DNA from: UBA6168 sp039819485
Lineage (GTDB): Bacteria; Bacteroidota; Bacteroidia; Chitinophagales; Saprospiraceae
Assembly: GCA_039819485.1 (NCBI GenBank)
Contig: JBCBRY010000013.1
Coordinates: forward strand, 1-64,000
Length of the DNA: 64,000 nt
Direction: 5' to 3'
The notes beneath the pieces are model-generated. The model saw nothing but the letters and a program-made list of their open reading frames with translations, made no database searches and had not been told where the DNA came from. Positions within the stretch are counted from its first letter, which is position 1, and each line of letters starts with the position of its first letter. Shown in pieces: positions 51,291 through 62,000 of this stretch. The position numbers and the translations under genes are program-made.

Positions 51291-51372
51291 CTTCCATCAT
51301 CCTTCGAATCAAATCAACTGACCTGCAGCACAGATCATCATTCAATAGGCGGTAACCACCCAATTAAATTAA

Positions 51373-54300
51373 ATGCGAAAAGGCGTAATAGTCATATTAT
51401 ATTTCATTTCCCTGCATTTGTCAGCCCAACAAATCATCCAGGTAGAATACTTCATCGATACGGATCCCGGCATCGGCATGGCGACGCAGTTGCCGATTAC
51501 CCCTGACTCCCTGATCGATACCACTTTTGTTTTGCCCATTGATACCCTTGCCGATGGCCTGCATACTTTTTATGTGCGGATGAAAAACGACTCCATGCGC
51601 TGGAGCTTCGCCCAAAAACATATCTTTTTTAAAACCGAAGGCAATGCCAGCCCGACACTGACCAACCTGGAATATTTCTTTGACAACGACCCTGGCCTGG
51701 GCATGGCCACTCCGGTATCGCTGTCCGGACAGGCCATGTTGGACACTTCGCTGACCATCGCCATCGACACACTGAGTACGGGCCTGCACACCTTGTACCT
51801 CAGGGGAAAAGCCGACAACGGGTTTTGGAGTTTTACGCAGCAGCATACTTTCTTCAAAACCGAGGGCATTGCCAGTCCTACACTGACCGCAGTGGAGTAT
51901 TTTTTTGACAACGACCCTGGGTTGGGCATGGCCACTCCGATTCCCCTGAACGGGCTGTCCGAACTGGATTCCTCATTTTTCATTCCCATCGATACACTGA
52001 GCACGGGCCTGCATACTTTGTACATTCGTTCAAAAGCCGACAATGAATTCTGGAGCTTCACCCAACAGCATACTTTCTTCAAAATCGAAGGCAATGCCAG
52101 TCCGGTCATGGTGGCGATGGAATATTTTATTGACAATGACCCTGGCTATGGCAACGGTACAGCCATCACTGTTCCGTCGACCGGGCAAGTGGATACCACT
52201 TTTAACCTCGACTTGTCGGGGCTGGAAAATGGACTGCATACTGTCTATGTCAGGACACTGGCCGACAATGGATTTTGGAGCTACACCCAGCGGCATACAT
52301 TCTTTGTGAGTCAGGGGTCGGGCGGTATCAAGACAATAACGCAATTGGAGTATTTCTGGGACATTGACCCTGGTTATGGGAATGGCATCCCTATTGATTT
52401 TTCCGGCCACCCAACCCCTCATGACACCCTGGATATTGCTGATACGATTTCCATGTCGGGCCTGACCGTGGGCCTGCATGAATTGAACATCCGGGCCAAG
52501 GACGAGGCTGGTTATTGGAGCCTGGTTTATGTAGAGGAAGTGAACAATGATTCTACCAACGGACTTTTCCCTGAATTGCTGATCAGCCGGGACAGCGTTT
52601 TTTATTCAACGCTCAATTGTTCCAATATCGGTACCGATACTTTTAAAATAAATAACCCTGGCGGCAGTCAGCTCAATTTTATTTTTTCGGACAATCTTTC
52701 TTGGCTGTCGATTGACCCGGTGAACGAAGGTGTTCCGGCAGGTGACTCTGTGACGTTGACGGCCAGTTTTGATCCCAGTGGACTGGCCGCAGGTTCTTAC
52801 ACCGGCCAGGCAACAGTTGTATGCAACGACCCAAACAATGCCCTGGACACGGTGCATTTCACATTCGAACTGGTAGGGCAGCCACTTTTGTCCTACTCCG
52901 ATTCGCTGGTCGATTTTGGTGAAGTACAGATTACTACCACAGAGGTACATTCCCTCCAAATAGCTAACCTGGGCTGTGCTGCCATAACCGTGGACAGCCT
53001 GGTTTTGATGGACACGGTATTTTCTATTCCCAACATAATGGCTACGACCTTGCAGGCAGGGGAAAACATGACTGTTGATATTACTTTTTCACCCTTGTCG
53101 GAAAATATTTTCAATGCACAATTATGGGTTTATGCAGCCGGTTCAATTGATACGGTTCTCATACAGGGAGAAGGCATTGGCATTCCCGACATTAATATGC
53201 CGGTCAGTCCCATTAATTTTTATACGAATAATTGTATCGACACATTCCAGCAAATTTTTGTGATGGAAAATTTGGGGACGGATACACTGGAGTGGCAGTT
53301 GCCACCCAATACTACTTTGCCGAACTGGCTGCAGGTTTCTTCATTGGCAGGAGGCATCCCCCAGCCTTCTTCCTATCCGTTTGTCGTGAATATTTATACG
53401 GAAGGTTTGGCCAGTGACACTTTTAATTTCGAGATCAATATTTTGACCAATGATCCGGATGAGCCGTCCATAGTTATTCCGATTGAATTAGTACTTGACG
53501 GAGCACCTATTTTTTCGGTTATCAATGACAGTATTCCAATTAATTTTAATGAAATCGAAATACCTTACTTAGGCGACAGCGTTGTCCAAGCTGTAATTGT
53601 TAAAAATGAAGGGTGCGATTCACTATTTATCGACAGTGTCTCATTTTTAACCAATTCGTTTTGGCAATTTGACGTAGGTAATTTTTGGGTCATACCTGCG
53701 GAATTTGCACCGAATGAAACAAAAATTGTTTTAATGTATTTCAAGCCTGATTCGATCGGGATACATACGGATACTATCACATTGTTCAGTAACGTCGGCA
53801 TTCAGAAAGTCCCTCTCATCGGCACCGGTGTCGGCCTTCCGGAAATTTTTATCGAAAACAATTCCATCAGCCAATCTTTCACCGACTGCAACGGCACCTA
53901 TACCGATTCGATTAAAATAAAAAACAGTGGCACCAGCGATTTGACCATTGCTTTTAACAATAACGGTTTGCCCGGCTGGCTCCAAATCAATTCTTTTAAC
54001 GACACGCTGCCCCCCGGCGATTCTGTTTATTTCAACTACACGTTGGATGCCCAAACACTGGCCAACGGAACCCACCCTCAAAACATTAATATCACCTCCA
54101 ATGATCCAGACCATTTAAACAATACTGTCAGTTTTTTATTGACGCTCGATGGAGTTTCTACCTTTTTGGTTGCAGCCGATTCTTTGGATTTTGGGACCGT
54201 TGGAACTGGGTCAACCACCTCCCTGTCATTTAACATCCAGAATGAAGGATGTGCGCCATTTGCAATCAATAATTTAATTTTCAATACCGTTGAATTTTCC

Positions 54301-57300
54301 AATGGCCTTTCACTTCCACAAAATATTCCAGCTTATTTTACCCAATCAATTACCATTGATTTTTCTTCTGCCATGACGGGGCTTTTTGATGGCCAACTAA
54401 TCATTGAAACCGACCTGGGCAACGATACCATTGCCTTATCGGGCATTGGTTGTCCCGCTAACCTGCAGATCGTACAAGCGGATACGACTATCTGCGGAGG
54501 CGATACAATTTTGCTGACCACTAACTTGACCGGCAACCTGACCTGGTCAACCGGCGCCATCACCGATTCTATCTTTATTCAAGGCCCTGACAGTTATTCC
54601 GTCACCTATTCCGATACACTTGGCTGTTCTTTAACTTCCAACCTGATGGTGCTGGACACGTTTCAGCATGCCGTTATTGAGGTGGTGGGATTTTCTACTA
54701 TTTGTCTGGGCGACTCGACTTTATTGATCGGACAAAATGCAAGTATTTTCAATTGGTCAACGGGAGCCACAAACGATTCCATTTATGTCAGCCCGGCTGA
54801 CACCACGGTTTATTATTTGACAGCAGAAAACAACAGTGGTTGTATGTACGAGGATAGTGTGGAAATCGGTGTTATTCCCGCAGTGGCACCCGATGCAGTG
54901 AGCAATATGTTGCCTGAAGATGAATCCTCTGGTTTGACACAGCCGATTATTTTTTCATGGCTCCCTGGCAGCAATACAATAAACTTTGATTTTTATATTT
55001 GGGAGCAGGACTCCTTACCGCCCAATGCTCCAACAGCAGCCGGTTTAAATCAGATAAATTATTTAGTAAATGCAAATTTAAATTCCGGGGTCACCTACAA
55101 TTGGCAAGTCCACAGTGTGAATTCCTGTTTTGAAACGGCGAGCATGGTCCAGGAATTTACCATGCAGCATTTACCGGATCTGGAAGTTTTGAACGTGGGA
55201 GTGCCAATTGCCGGGTTTTCGGGACAAGAGGTCGACATTTCCTGGGAAGTCAAAAATATTGGATTAGAATCGACCGGCGGGGACACTTGGCTCGACTATA
55301 TCTATGTGTCCTCCCAGCCTCAATTTGATTTATTGACCGCTACCTATTTAGGAGCCGTCGGCAACCTTTCCGCATTGATGAGCGGAGAGAGCTATGTGCA
55401 AACCGCTACTTTCAACCTACCAAACGGGATATCGGGAAATTATTATGTCTTTGTAAATTCCAATCCGTTTGGATACCAAGTTCAGGAAGTTACCCTAGCC
55501 AACAATGTGAACACTCCGGGCACCGTTTTGCCAATTACTTTAACGCCTCCGCCTGATTTAGAAGTTATCTCAATGATCACCCCTGCGACTACGTTTTCCG
55601 GTTTAGATATTGAGGTCACCTGGACGGTGCAAAATAATGGAACGGGAATCACCGAAGCGGCCTCCTGGGTGGACGGGATTTATATTTCTTCTGATACGAT
55701 ATTTAATGCTAACGCGACTTATTTAGGAAATAGGTTACATGAAGGAGCCTTGTCTCCGGACAGTTTTTATGTTGCCACGAAAACGGTGACCTTGCCCAAT
55801 AATATTGATGGTAATTATTATTTTTATATAACGACTGATTTTGGAAACAGTGTTTTTGAATTTACCGGAGAAGCTAATAACACTACAAGGAGTGATGTTG
55901 TAGATATTATTTTATTGCCACCACCTGACCTGGCTGTTTCAGCGGTTTCAATCAGTGAAGACACCCTGAGCAATGGGGCCCCGCTGGAAGTAACCTGGTC
56001 AATTACAAACATAGGGGCTTCTTCCCCTGAGGACACATGGCTTGATCGAATTTATTTACTTCCGCAAGATACTTTTATTCTTGACTCAGCAATTTTATTG
56101 GGAGAGCAACCACATACCGCCGATTTATTTCCTTTTAATTTTTATGTCAAAAATTACAGCCTGAATATTCCGGTAGAATTGGAAGAGGGCAACTATTTTT
56201 TATTTGTCAAAACGGATGCAACCGAAGCAATTAATGAAGGAGGTGTCGAAAGTAATAATTTAAGTAATTCCATCCCCATAGAAATATTAAATCCTGATTT
56301 GGTGGTAAGTGAAATAAATCATTTAACCAGCGCTAATTCAGGAGGAAATTTCTTAGCCAACCTAACTATTAAAAATAATGGAAGCGGCGATATATTGTCA
56401 CGGAGCTGGAGTGAAGAAATTATGATTTCCACTCATTCGGTTTTCCAGCCCGACTCTGTAATATCGTTAGGTTTTTTAAACAATAATTCGTTGGACATAG
56501 AGTCTGACAGTTCTTATATTGATTCTGTTTTGGTTGCTATACCTAATGGCATTTCAGGTGAATATTATTTATACATCAAAACCGATAGTGACAATACGGT
56601 CCTGGAAAACAATGAAAGCAATAATATTTTACAATCCTCTGCCCCCATACAAATAAGTTTAACCCCTCCGATGGATTTAAACTTATTAACGGTCAGCGCT
56701 CCAGGCGTGGCAAATGCAGGAGATGAAATAACCGTAAATTATGAAGTTAAAAATATTGGCTCCGCTAATTTAGATACTGCATGGACAGACAAAATATTTC
56801 TTTCGAATTCTTCCACTTGGGACTCGATCAACAATACGCAACTTCGCACACTCAATCATTCTTTTATTTTAGAAAAAGACTCTTCTTATGAAATATCGAC
56901 GATTGTCACCTTGCCTTCGTCCTTGTTGAGTGGCACCAGCTATATTCATGTTTTTACGGACGCCGAAAATAAAATTTACGAACACCTCAACGAGGCCAAC
57001 AACATATTGGCCAGTAATCCAATTTCTATTTCAGCCGTTCCTCCATCTGATTTTAAGGTGACCACAGTGGTTATGGCCGATACAATTAATTCAGGAGAAA
57101 CCATTCCAATTAGCTGGACCGTTGAAAACCAGGGAGCCGCTTCCAACTTACAAAATTCATGGTCTGATGCTGCTTTCCTTTCAGACGACTTGACCTGGGA
57201 TGGCAATGATTTATTAATTGATGCCTGGCAGCAGGTGGGCAGTATTCTTCCCGGAACAAATTATTCAACTACCCAGATGGTGGAAATACCCAATGGTGTG

Positions 57301-59070
57301 TCGGGTGAATATTATATCGTGATCGTTTCTGATTATGAATTCCAGATAAATGATCAGGATTTCTCTAATAATTTTTTAGCTTACCAGGCCCAGTCAGGAA
57401 ATCCACCAATCATTAATCTTACCCCTCCCTCCGATTTACGGATCAATGAATTAATAGTCCCTTACCAGGCAATTGCAGGTCAGCCACTGGAGATTGTTTT
57501 TGAAGTTGAAAATCATGGAACTGGTGAAACGGACATGGACAGTTGGAACGATGCGTTTTATATTTCAAATAATTTTTCTGTGCAAAATGCGACCCTTATT
57601 AAAAGTCAATTGCACAATGGTAAATTATTGCCTACCGAAAATTATCGGGACACCTTGATCGTGGATGTTCCGAATAATTTATCTGGGAATTTTGTTTTTG
57701 TTTGTGCGGTGGACCAAAATGATGCAGTGTATGAACACAATGGAGAACAAAATAATACAGAAGGGAACTACATAAATATAATTCAACCTCAACCTTGTGA
57801 TTTAATTCCCATTGACATTTCCCTACCTGCCATGACCAACGCCGGCGACAGCCTCGCCATTCGTTGGAAAATAAAAAATGAGGGCATCAATCCGGCAATT
57901 GGTCTGATGAAAGAAAATATTTATCTGTCCACAGATACTATTTGGGACATTGATGATGTGCTATTGGCAACGGAACAAAAAAATATTAATCTGGGCTCAC
58001 AAGGATTAGACAGCAACGAAATCTGTGTCGCTATTTTAGACGTAGCAATCGGAAATTATTATGTGATCGTCCGTACTGATATTTTAAATAATATTCCGGA
58101 AATAAATGAAAACAACAATGCCGGGTATTCAAATTCACCGGTCATGGTCGACGTGGCAGAACTACCATTGGACTCGCTGGTAAACCGTAATTTAAAAAAC
58201 CAACAACCCATTTATTATCGCATCGAAATTCCTGATTCGCTGGCCGGGGAAAGTATGTTGGTTTCGCTGGGCAGTGCCGACCTCTCAGGAAAAAATGAAC
58301 TGTATTTAAAATATGGGGATATACCTACCCGGGTCGCACATGATTTTATTGCCCCCGATTTATTCAGCAACGACTTAGAATTAGTGGTTCCCGAAATTCA
58401 GGCAGGAACCTATTATTTAATGGCCCAGGGAGAAACCATTAATGCCGACACCCAATCGGTCGATCTATTAGCGGAAATACTGTTTTTTGAAATCAGAGAA
58501 ATAGATACCGATGAAGGCGGCAATTCCGGACAGGTGACAGTTGCCATGAGGGGGGCCAAATTTGATCCAGGCATGTCTGTTCAGTTGGCAAATGATTCTG
58601 TCCAGGTTATCGGCTACGACCTCGCCTTTGTCGACCAGACCCTGATCTATATTTCTTTTGACCTAAAAGGAAAACCCATTGGGTTTTACGATGTAGAGGC
58701 CATCAACAGTGTCGGTGATTCTACGGAACTGGTGGACGGATTTGTCATAGAACAAGGTCTCCCGCCTGACCTCCAATTTAGCTTTTCCCATCCACCAAAT
58801 ACCCGCACGGAAAGTATCGTGGAAATGAAAGTGGAATATAAAAACAACGGAAATACTGATTTAATTGACCCCGTCATTTTACTCAACAGTATTGCAGGGA
58901 CACCGGTCGCCTATACCATTGAAGCATTGGAAGACCAACTGGTCGAACTGACGCTCGAACTACAGGAAGAGGGCGCCCCAACTGGCATTTTACGCCCCAA
59001 CGGAGTCGGGGTGATCCATGTGTTTTCCAAGGCGGTGACTGCCCTGGGGATTACTTTGGTGGAGGAATAA
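51373..59070 (+). CDS. Giant secreted repeat protein (EYFxDxDPG repeats, HYDIN-like and CARDB domains)
   Basis: The 2565-residue protein begins with a signal peptide (MRKGVIVILYFISLHLSAQQ). About five repeats of 75 residues follow (residues 24-395), each with EYFFDNDPGLGMAT and GLHTLYLR...FWSFTQQHTFF; at DNA level their period is 225 bp. Next are choice-of-anchor/HYDIN-like Ig modules (about 400-1035, SDSLVDFGEVQITTTEVHSL), two Ig-like domains, and eight CARDB domains (about 1270-2270), opening with PDLEVLNV, PDLEVISM, PDLAVSAV, PDLVVSEI, MDLNLLTV, SDFKVTTV, SDLRINEL and CDLIPIDI. A pre-peptidase-like and an IPT-like module close it (LVEE end). No T9SS sorting domain or enzyme is visible. It should be an adhesin or surface scaffold. 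A lipase-like gene starts 22 bp later. Confidence 0.85.
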   Translation: MRKGVIVILYFISLHLSAQQIIQVEYFIDTDPGIGMATQLPITPDSLIDTTFVLPIDTLADGLHTFYVRMKNDSMRWSFAQKHIFFKTEGNASPTLTNLEYFFDNDPGLGMATPVSLSGQAMLDTSLTIAIDTLSTGLHTLYLRGKADNGFWSFTQQHTFFKTEGIASPTLTAVEYFFDNDPGLGMATPIPLNGLSELDSSFFIPIDTLSTGLHTLYIRSKADNEFWSFTQQHTFFKIEGNASPVMVAMEYFIDNDPGYGNGTAITVPSTGQVDTTFNLDLSGLENGLHTVYVRTLADNGFWSYTQRHTFFVSQGSGGIKTITQLEYFWDIDPGYGNGIPIDFSGHPTPHDTLDIADTISMSGLTVGLHELNIRAKDEAGYWSLVYVEEVNNDSTNGLFPELLISRDSVFYSTLNCSNIGTDTFKINNPGGSQLNFIFSDNLSWLSIDPVNEGVPAGDSVTLTASFDPSGLAAGSYTGQATVVCNDPNNALDTVHFTFELVGQPLLSYSDSLVDFGEVQITTTEVHSLQIANLGCAAITVDSLVLMDTVFSIPNIMATTLQAGENMTVDITFSPLSENIFNAQLWVYAAGSIDTVLIQGEGIGIPDINMPVSPINFYTNNCIDTFQQIFVMENLGTDTLEWQLPPNTTLPNWLQVSSLAGGIPQPSSYPFVVNIYTEGLASDTFNFEINILTNDPDEPSIVIPIELVLDGAPIFSVINDSIPINFNEIEIPYLGDSVVQAVIVKNEGCDSLFIDSVSFLTNSFWQFDVGNFWVIPAEFAPNETKIVLMYFKPDSIGIHTDTITLFSNVGIQKVPLIGTGVGLPEIFIENNSISQSFTDCNGTYTDSIKIKNSGTSDLTIAFNNNGLPGWLQINSFNDTLPPGDSVYFNYTLDAQTLANGTHPQNINITSNDPDHLNNTVSFLLTLDGVSTFLVAADSLDFGTVGTGSTTSLSFNIQNEGCAPFAINNLIFNTVEFSNGLSLPQNIPAYFTQSITIDFSSAMTGLFDGQLIIETDLGNDTIALSGIGCPANLQIVQADTTICGGDTILLTTNLTGNLTWSTGAITDSIFIQGPDSYSVTYSDTLGCSLTSNLMVLDTFQHAVIEVVGFSTICLGDSTLLIGQNASIFNWSTGATNDSIYVSPADTTVYYLTAENNSGCMYEDSVEIGVIPAVAPDAVSNMLPEDESSGLTQPIIFSWLPGSNTINFDFYIWEQDSLPPNAPTAAGLNQINYLVNANLNSGVTYNWQVHSVNSCFETASMVQEFTMQHLPDLEVLNVGVPIAGFSGQEVDISWEVKNIGLESTGGDTWLDYIYVSSQPQFDLLTATYLGAVGNLSALMSGESYVQTATFNLPNGISGNYYVFVNSNPFGYQVQEVTLANNVNTPGTVLPITLTPPPDLEVISMITPATTFSGLDIEVTWTVQNNGTGITEAASWVDGIYISSDTIFNANATYLGNRLHEGALSPDSFYVATKTVTLPNNIDGNYYFYITTDFGNSVFEFTGEANNTTRSDVVDIILLPPPDLAVSAVSISEDTLSNGAPLEVTWSITNIGASSPEDTWLDRIYLLPQDTFILDSAILLGEQPHTADLFPFNFYVKNYSLNIPVELEEGNYFLFVKTDATEAINEGGVESNNLSNSIPIEILNPDLVVSEINHLTSANSGGNFLANLTIKNNGSGDILSRSWSEEIMISTHSVFQPDSVISLGFLNNNSLDIESDSSYIDSVLVAIPNGISGEYYLYIKTDSDNTVLENNESNNILQSSAPIQISLTPPMDLNLLTVSAPGVANAGDEITVNYEVKNIGSANLDTAWTDKIFLSNSSTWDSINNTQLRTLNHSFILEKDSSYEISTIVTLPSSLLSGTSYIHVFTDAENKIYEHLNEANNILASNPISISAVPPSDFKVTTVVMADTINSGETIPISWTVENQGAASNLQNSWSDAAFLSDDLTWDGNDLLIDAWQQVGSILPGTNYSTTQMVEIPNGVSGEYYIVIVSDYEFQINDQDFSNNFLAYQAQSGNPPIINLTPPSDLRINELIVPYQAIAGQPLEIVFEVENHGTGETDMDSWNDAFYISNNFSVQNATLIKSQLHNGKLLPTENYRDTLIVDVPNNLSGNFVFVCAVDQNDAVYEHNGEQNNTEGNYINIIQPQPCDLIPIDISLPAMTNAGDSLAIRWKIKNEGINPAIGLMKENIYLSTDTIWDIDDVLLATEQKNINLGSQGLDSNEICVAILDVAIGNYYVIVRTDILNNIPEINENNNAGYSNSPVMVDVAELPLDSLVNRNLKNQQPIYYRIEIPDSLAGESMLVSLGSADLSGKNELYLKYGDIPTRVAHDFIAPDLFSNDLELVVPEIQAGTYYLMAQGETINADTQSVDLLAEILFFEIREIDTDEGGNSGQVTVAMRGAKFDPGMSVQLANDSVQVIGYDLAFVDQTLIYISFDLKGKPIGFYDVEAINSVGDSTELVDGFVIEQGLPPDLQFSFSHPPNTRTESIVEMKVEYKNNGNTDLIDPVILLNSIAGTPVAYTIEALEDQLVELTLELQEEGAPTGILRPNGVGVIHVFSKAVTALGITLVEE
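51670..52110 (+). repeat. 225-bp tandem coding repeats
   Basis: The block around TGACAACGACCCTGG at 51681 recurs at 51906 with high identity, and weaker copies continue to about 52400. The two best copies are nearly identical at DNA level, so the repeat number is prone to change by recombination. Confidence 0.8.
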
Positions 59071-59092
59071 TTGGAATTTAAAATACTTCAAA

Positions 59093-62000
59093 ATGAGATG
59101 TAAGTATTCACTTAAAATAATTAATGTTTTAATTCTTATTCTGGGGTTAAGCTTTGAATCTATTTCACAGGTTCCTAGCGGGCCTTGTGATTGCCCGTAT
59201 CCAATTATTTTTATTCATGGTTGGGCTGGAGACGGAACTACATGGAAAAAGATATACGATGACGATGATTTTAAACAAATATGGGGAAGTTTAAACCTGC
59301 CAGAATCTGCAGATGAATTAAGCCATGTTTATAATTCTGTTTTAAATGTAAACTTAGAAACCAATATTTGGGGGGATGATGGCACCCCTGATTACGATAA
59401 TTGTAATCAACAACCATGTTATTCCGATGATGATGTAATTGTCCACGAACAGTTTTCAAATACTCATATTGACGTATTGGAGAATGGGTGTTTGTATGCA
59501 ATCAATTTTAAGAACTGGTGGTCAGATGGAAGCGGAAATCAGTCCCCTATACTATTGTTAAACAATTCTGGTTCTCCAACACCAACCCATTCGGACAGTA
59601 ATGAATCATCAGCTTTTAAGCAAGGATATGCATTGGGCAAAATGATCAATCAAGTATTGGAAATTACTGGAAAAGAAAAGGTAATATTAGTTGGTCATTC
59701 TATGGGGGGAATTGCAGCGAGGGAATACCTTCAAAGAACGGATCAAAATGGCAATCACATTTGGTGGGTTGACTCTACCTCTCAAACAGGTCATAAAGTC
59801 GCAAAATTGTTAACTGTGGGGACCCCACATAGAGGAAGCAATACTGGCAATACAGCTCCTATTCCAGGATTAATATTCTTAGATTTCAATTCAGAGGCAG
59901 TAAGAGACTTAAGATATAGTTACGAAATTCTTACGATTCCTTCAAAGGGAGTTTACTTATATGGTGGGAATGAAAGCACAATTCCTTTGATTAATAATTT
60001 TGCTTCTGAAGATGTTGATTGTGACGGTGAAGAAAATTCCGATGTTGTAGGGATAAATAGTGAAGGCACTATATTCGGATGGAATGGCACCAGGGATAAT
60101 CAGAGTATGAAACTGCCTATAAATTTAAAATATACATATTATGTGTCCGGGGGAATAGTCATCCCCCCTTATATTAATGAGAGTTCTGACGGAATTGTAC
60201 TGAGAGATAGACAGTGGTTGTTCGAAGGAGGAGACGGTTCTCTTTTAGATTTCCTCAATGGAACAAGTATCCCCGTTCCAATTAATAATTTGCACTATTT
60301 AACGAGTGATAAAATTGCTACTACGGGTAAATGGCATACAATTATCCCTCCAACTGAAACGCAAGACATCAAAAATGTCGTTAGAGGATTGGATGAAGCC
60401 GATTATCCCGTTTTTGCATATAAAGTTGATCCAAATGTATGGTATTCAGGAATAGTTCAAGTACGAGAAGATAAAGTACCATTCAATTCAATATTTAATG
60501 GGCATAGTTTTTCAAATGAAGACCTTAAGTATATTGATGGTGATTGGTACAAATTCACTTTGGACGTATCTGTTCCTTCAATATCAATCGAATTAGATAA
60601 AAGGCCAAACACTCCAGTAAGAATTGAATTTTATGAAAACCCTCCTTATTTGTACTCAAACGAGAATGGTAGTTTATTAAATGGTTCTGGTTTCTCTTCA
60701 AATGACTTGTTGACAGTAGACTTCAGACCATCTACAGGTAAAGTTGATGCGGGCACCTATTATTTCAGAATTACACATGTTTTGCTGGGACAGAATGAGC
60801 CATTTGATGCTTGGAAACAACCATACAAGTTCAGAGTTATTACTAACCCACCAGAATGTGGCAATGGTATTTGTGAAATTGGGTATGGAGAATATGACAA
60901 TGAAACTTATCAAAATTGTCCTTCCGATTGTGATCAAGAAATATGTAATTTTTCAAATGAAGTTGTGATCTCAGAAATCAAAACTTCATGTTCCCAGTAT
61001 TGTGACGGAGAAATAGAAGTAAATATTACTAATGGAATTCCTGTAACATTTACTTGGTCAGGAAATGTTGGGAATAATGTAACTAATACTGCAACATCTT
61101 CTATAGCTACTAACTTATGTGAAGGCTTCTATGAATTAACCATCACTAACTCTGAAGGCTGTTCTAATGAACTTGAGTTTGATTTTTCTTCTGAATATCT
61201 TTCGTTGGTAGAACCAATTACTTCTAACACAACATGCAATGAGATATGCGACGGTGTAGCAACAATAAGTTTAAATTGTGAATTTTCACCACCATATTTA
61301 TACGAATGGGAACATGAAAGCGGTCAAACTGGAATAGAATTTACCAGTCAGCCAAGTATAGAAATACCCCACCTTTGCATAGGTAATTATTCTATTCAAG
61401 TTTCAAATGTAAATGGCGATGTTGCAACGACAACTTTCAACGTAGAATCGGACAATTATGATTTGTCAATAATTGAAGATTTTGTTGAGAAACCCACATG
61501 TCAAAACAATTGCGACGGAACGCTCATTGTCACTGCACAAGGAGGCGTATCTCCTTACTTGTTCTTTTGGGAAGGAGGTTCAATTAACCCTTTCCCTGTA
61601 ACACAAAGTTCAGGGAGTGCTGGATTATGCCCCGGTAATCATTCCATAACCATTCAGGATGATTTGGGCTGTAGAGCAACGGCCACCTTCCACATCGGAA
61701 CCACCTCCGACCTCGACCTAAAACTCTATGGCACCGGCAATTTCCCGGCCTGCTTCAGAAACGGAGTCCCGTTGGGCAACCTGACCGCTGAGCCTTCGGG
61801 CGGGGATCCCCCCTATACATTTAACTGGGGCAACGACGGCGTACTGCGGGACGTACCTTCCGGCATTTATACCGCCGTTGTGTCTGATCAAGACAACTGC
61901 CAAGTGAGCAGGACGATCATACTTGGGTTGATCCCTTCCCTCTGTTCCTTCGACCCCAACGAAATAGTCGGCCCACCGGGTTATGGCGATGGGAACTGGG

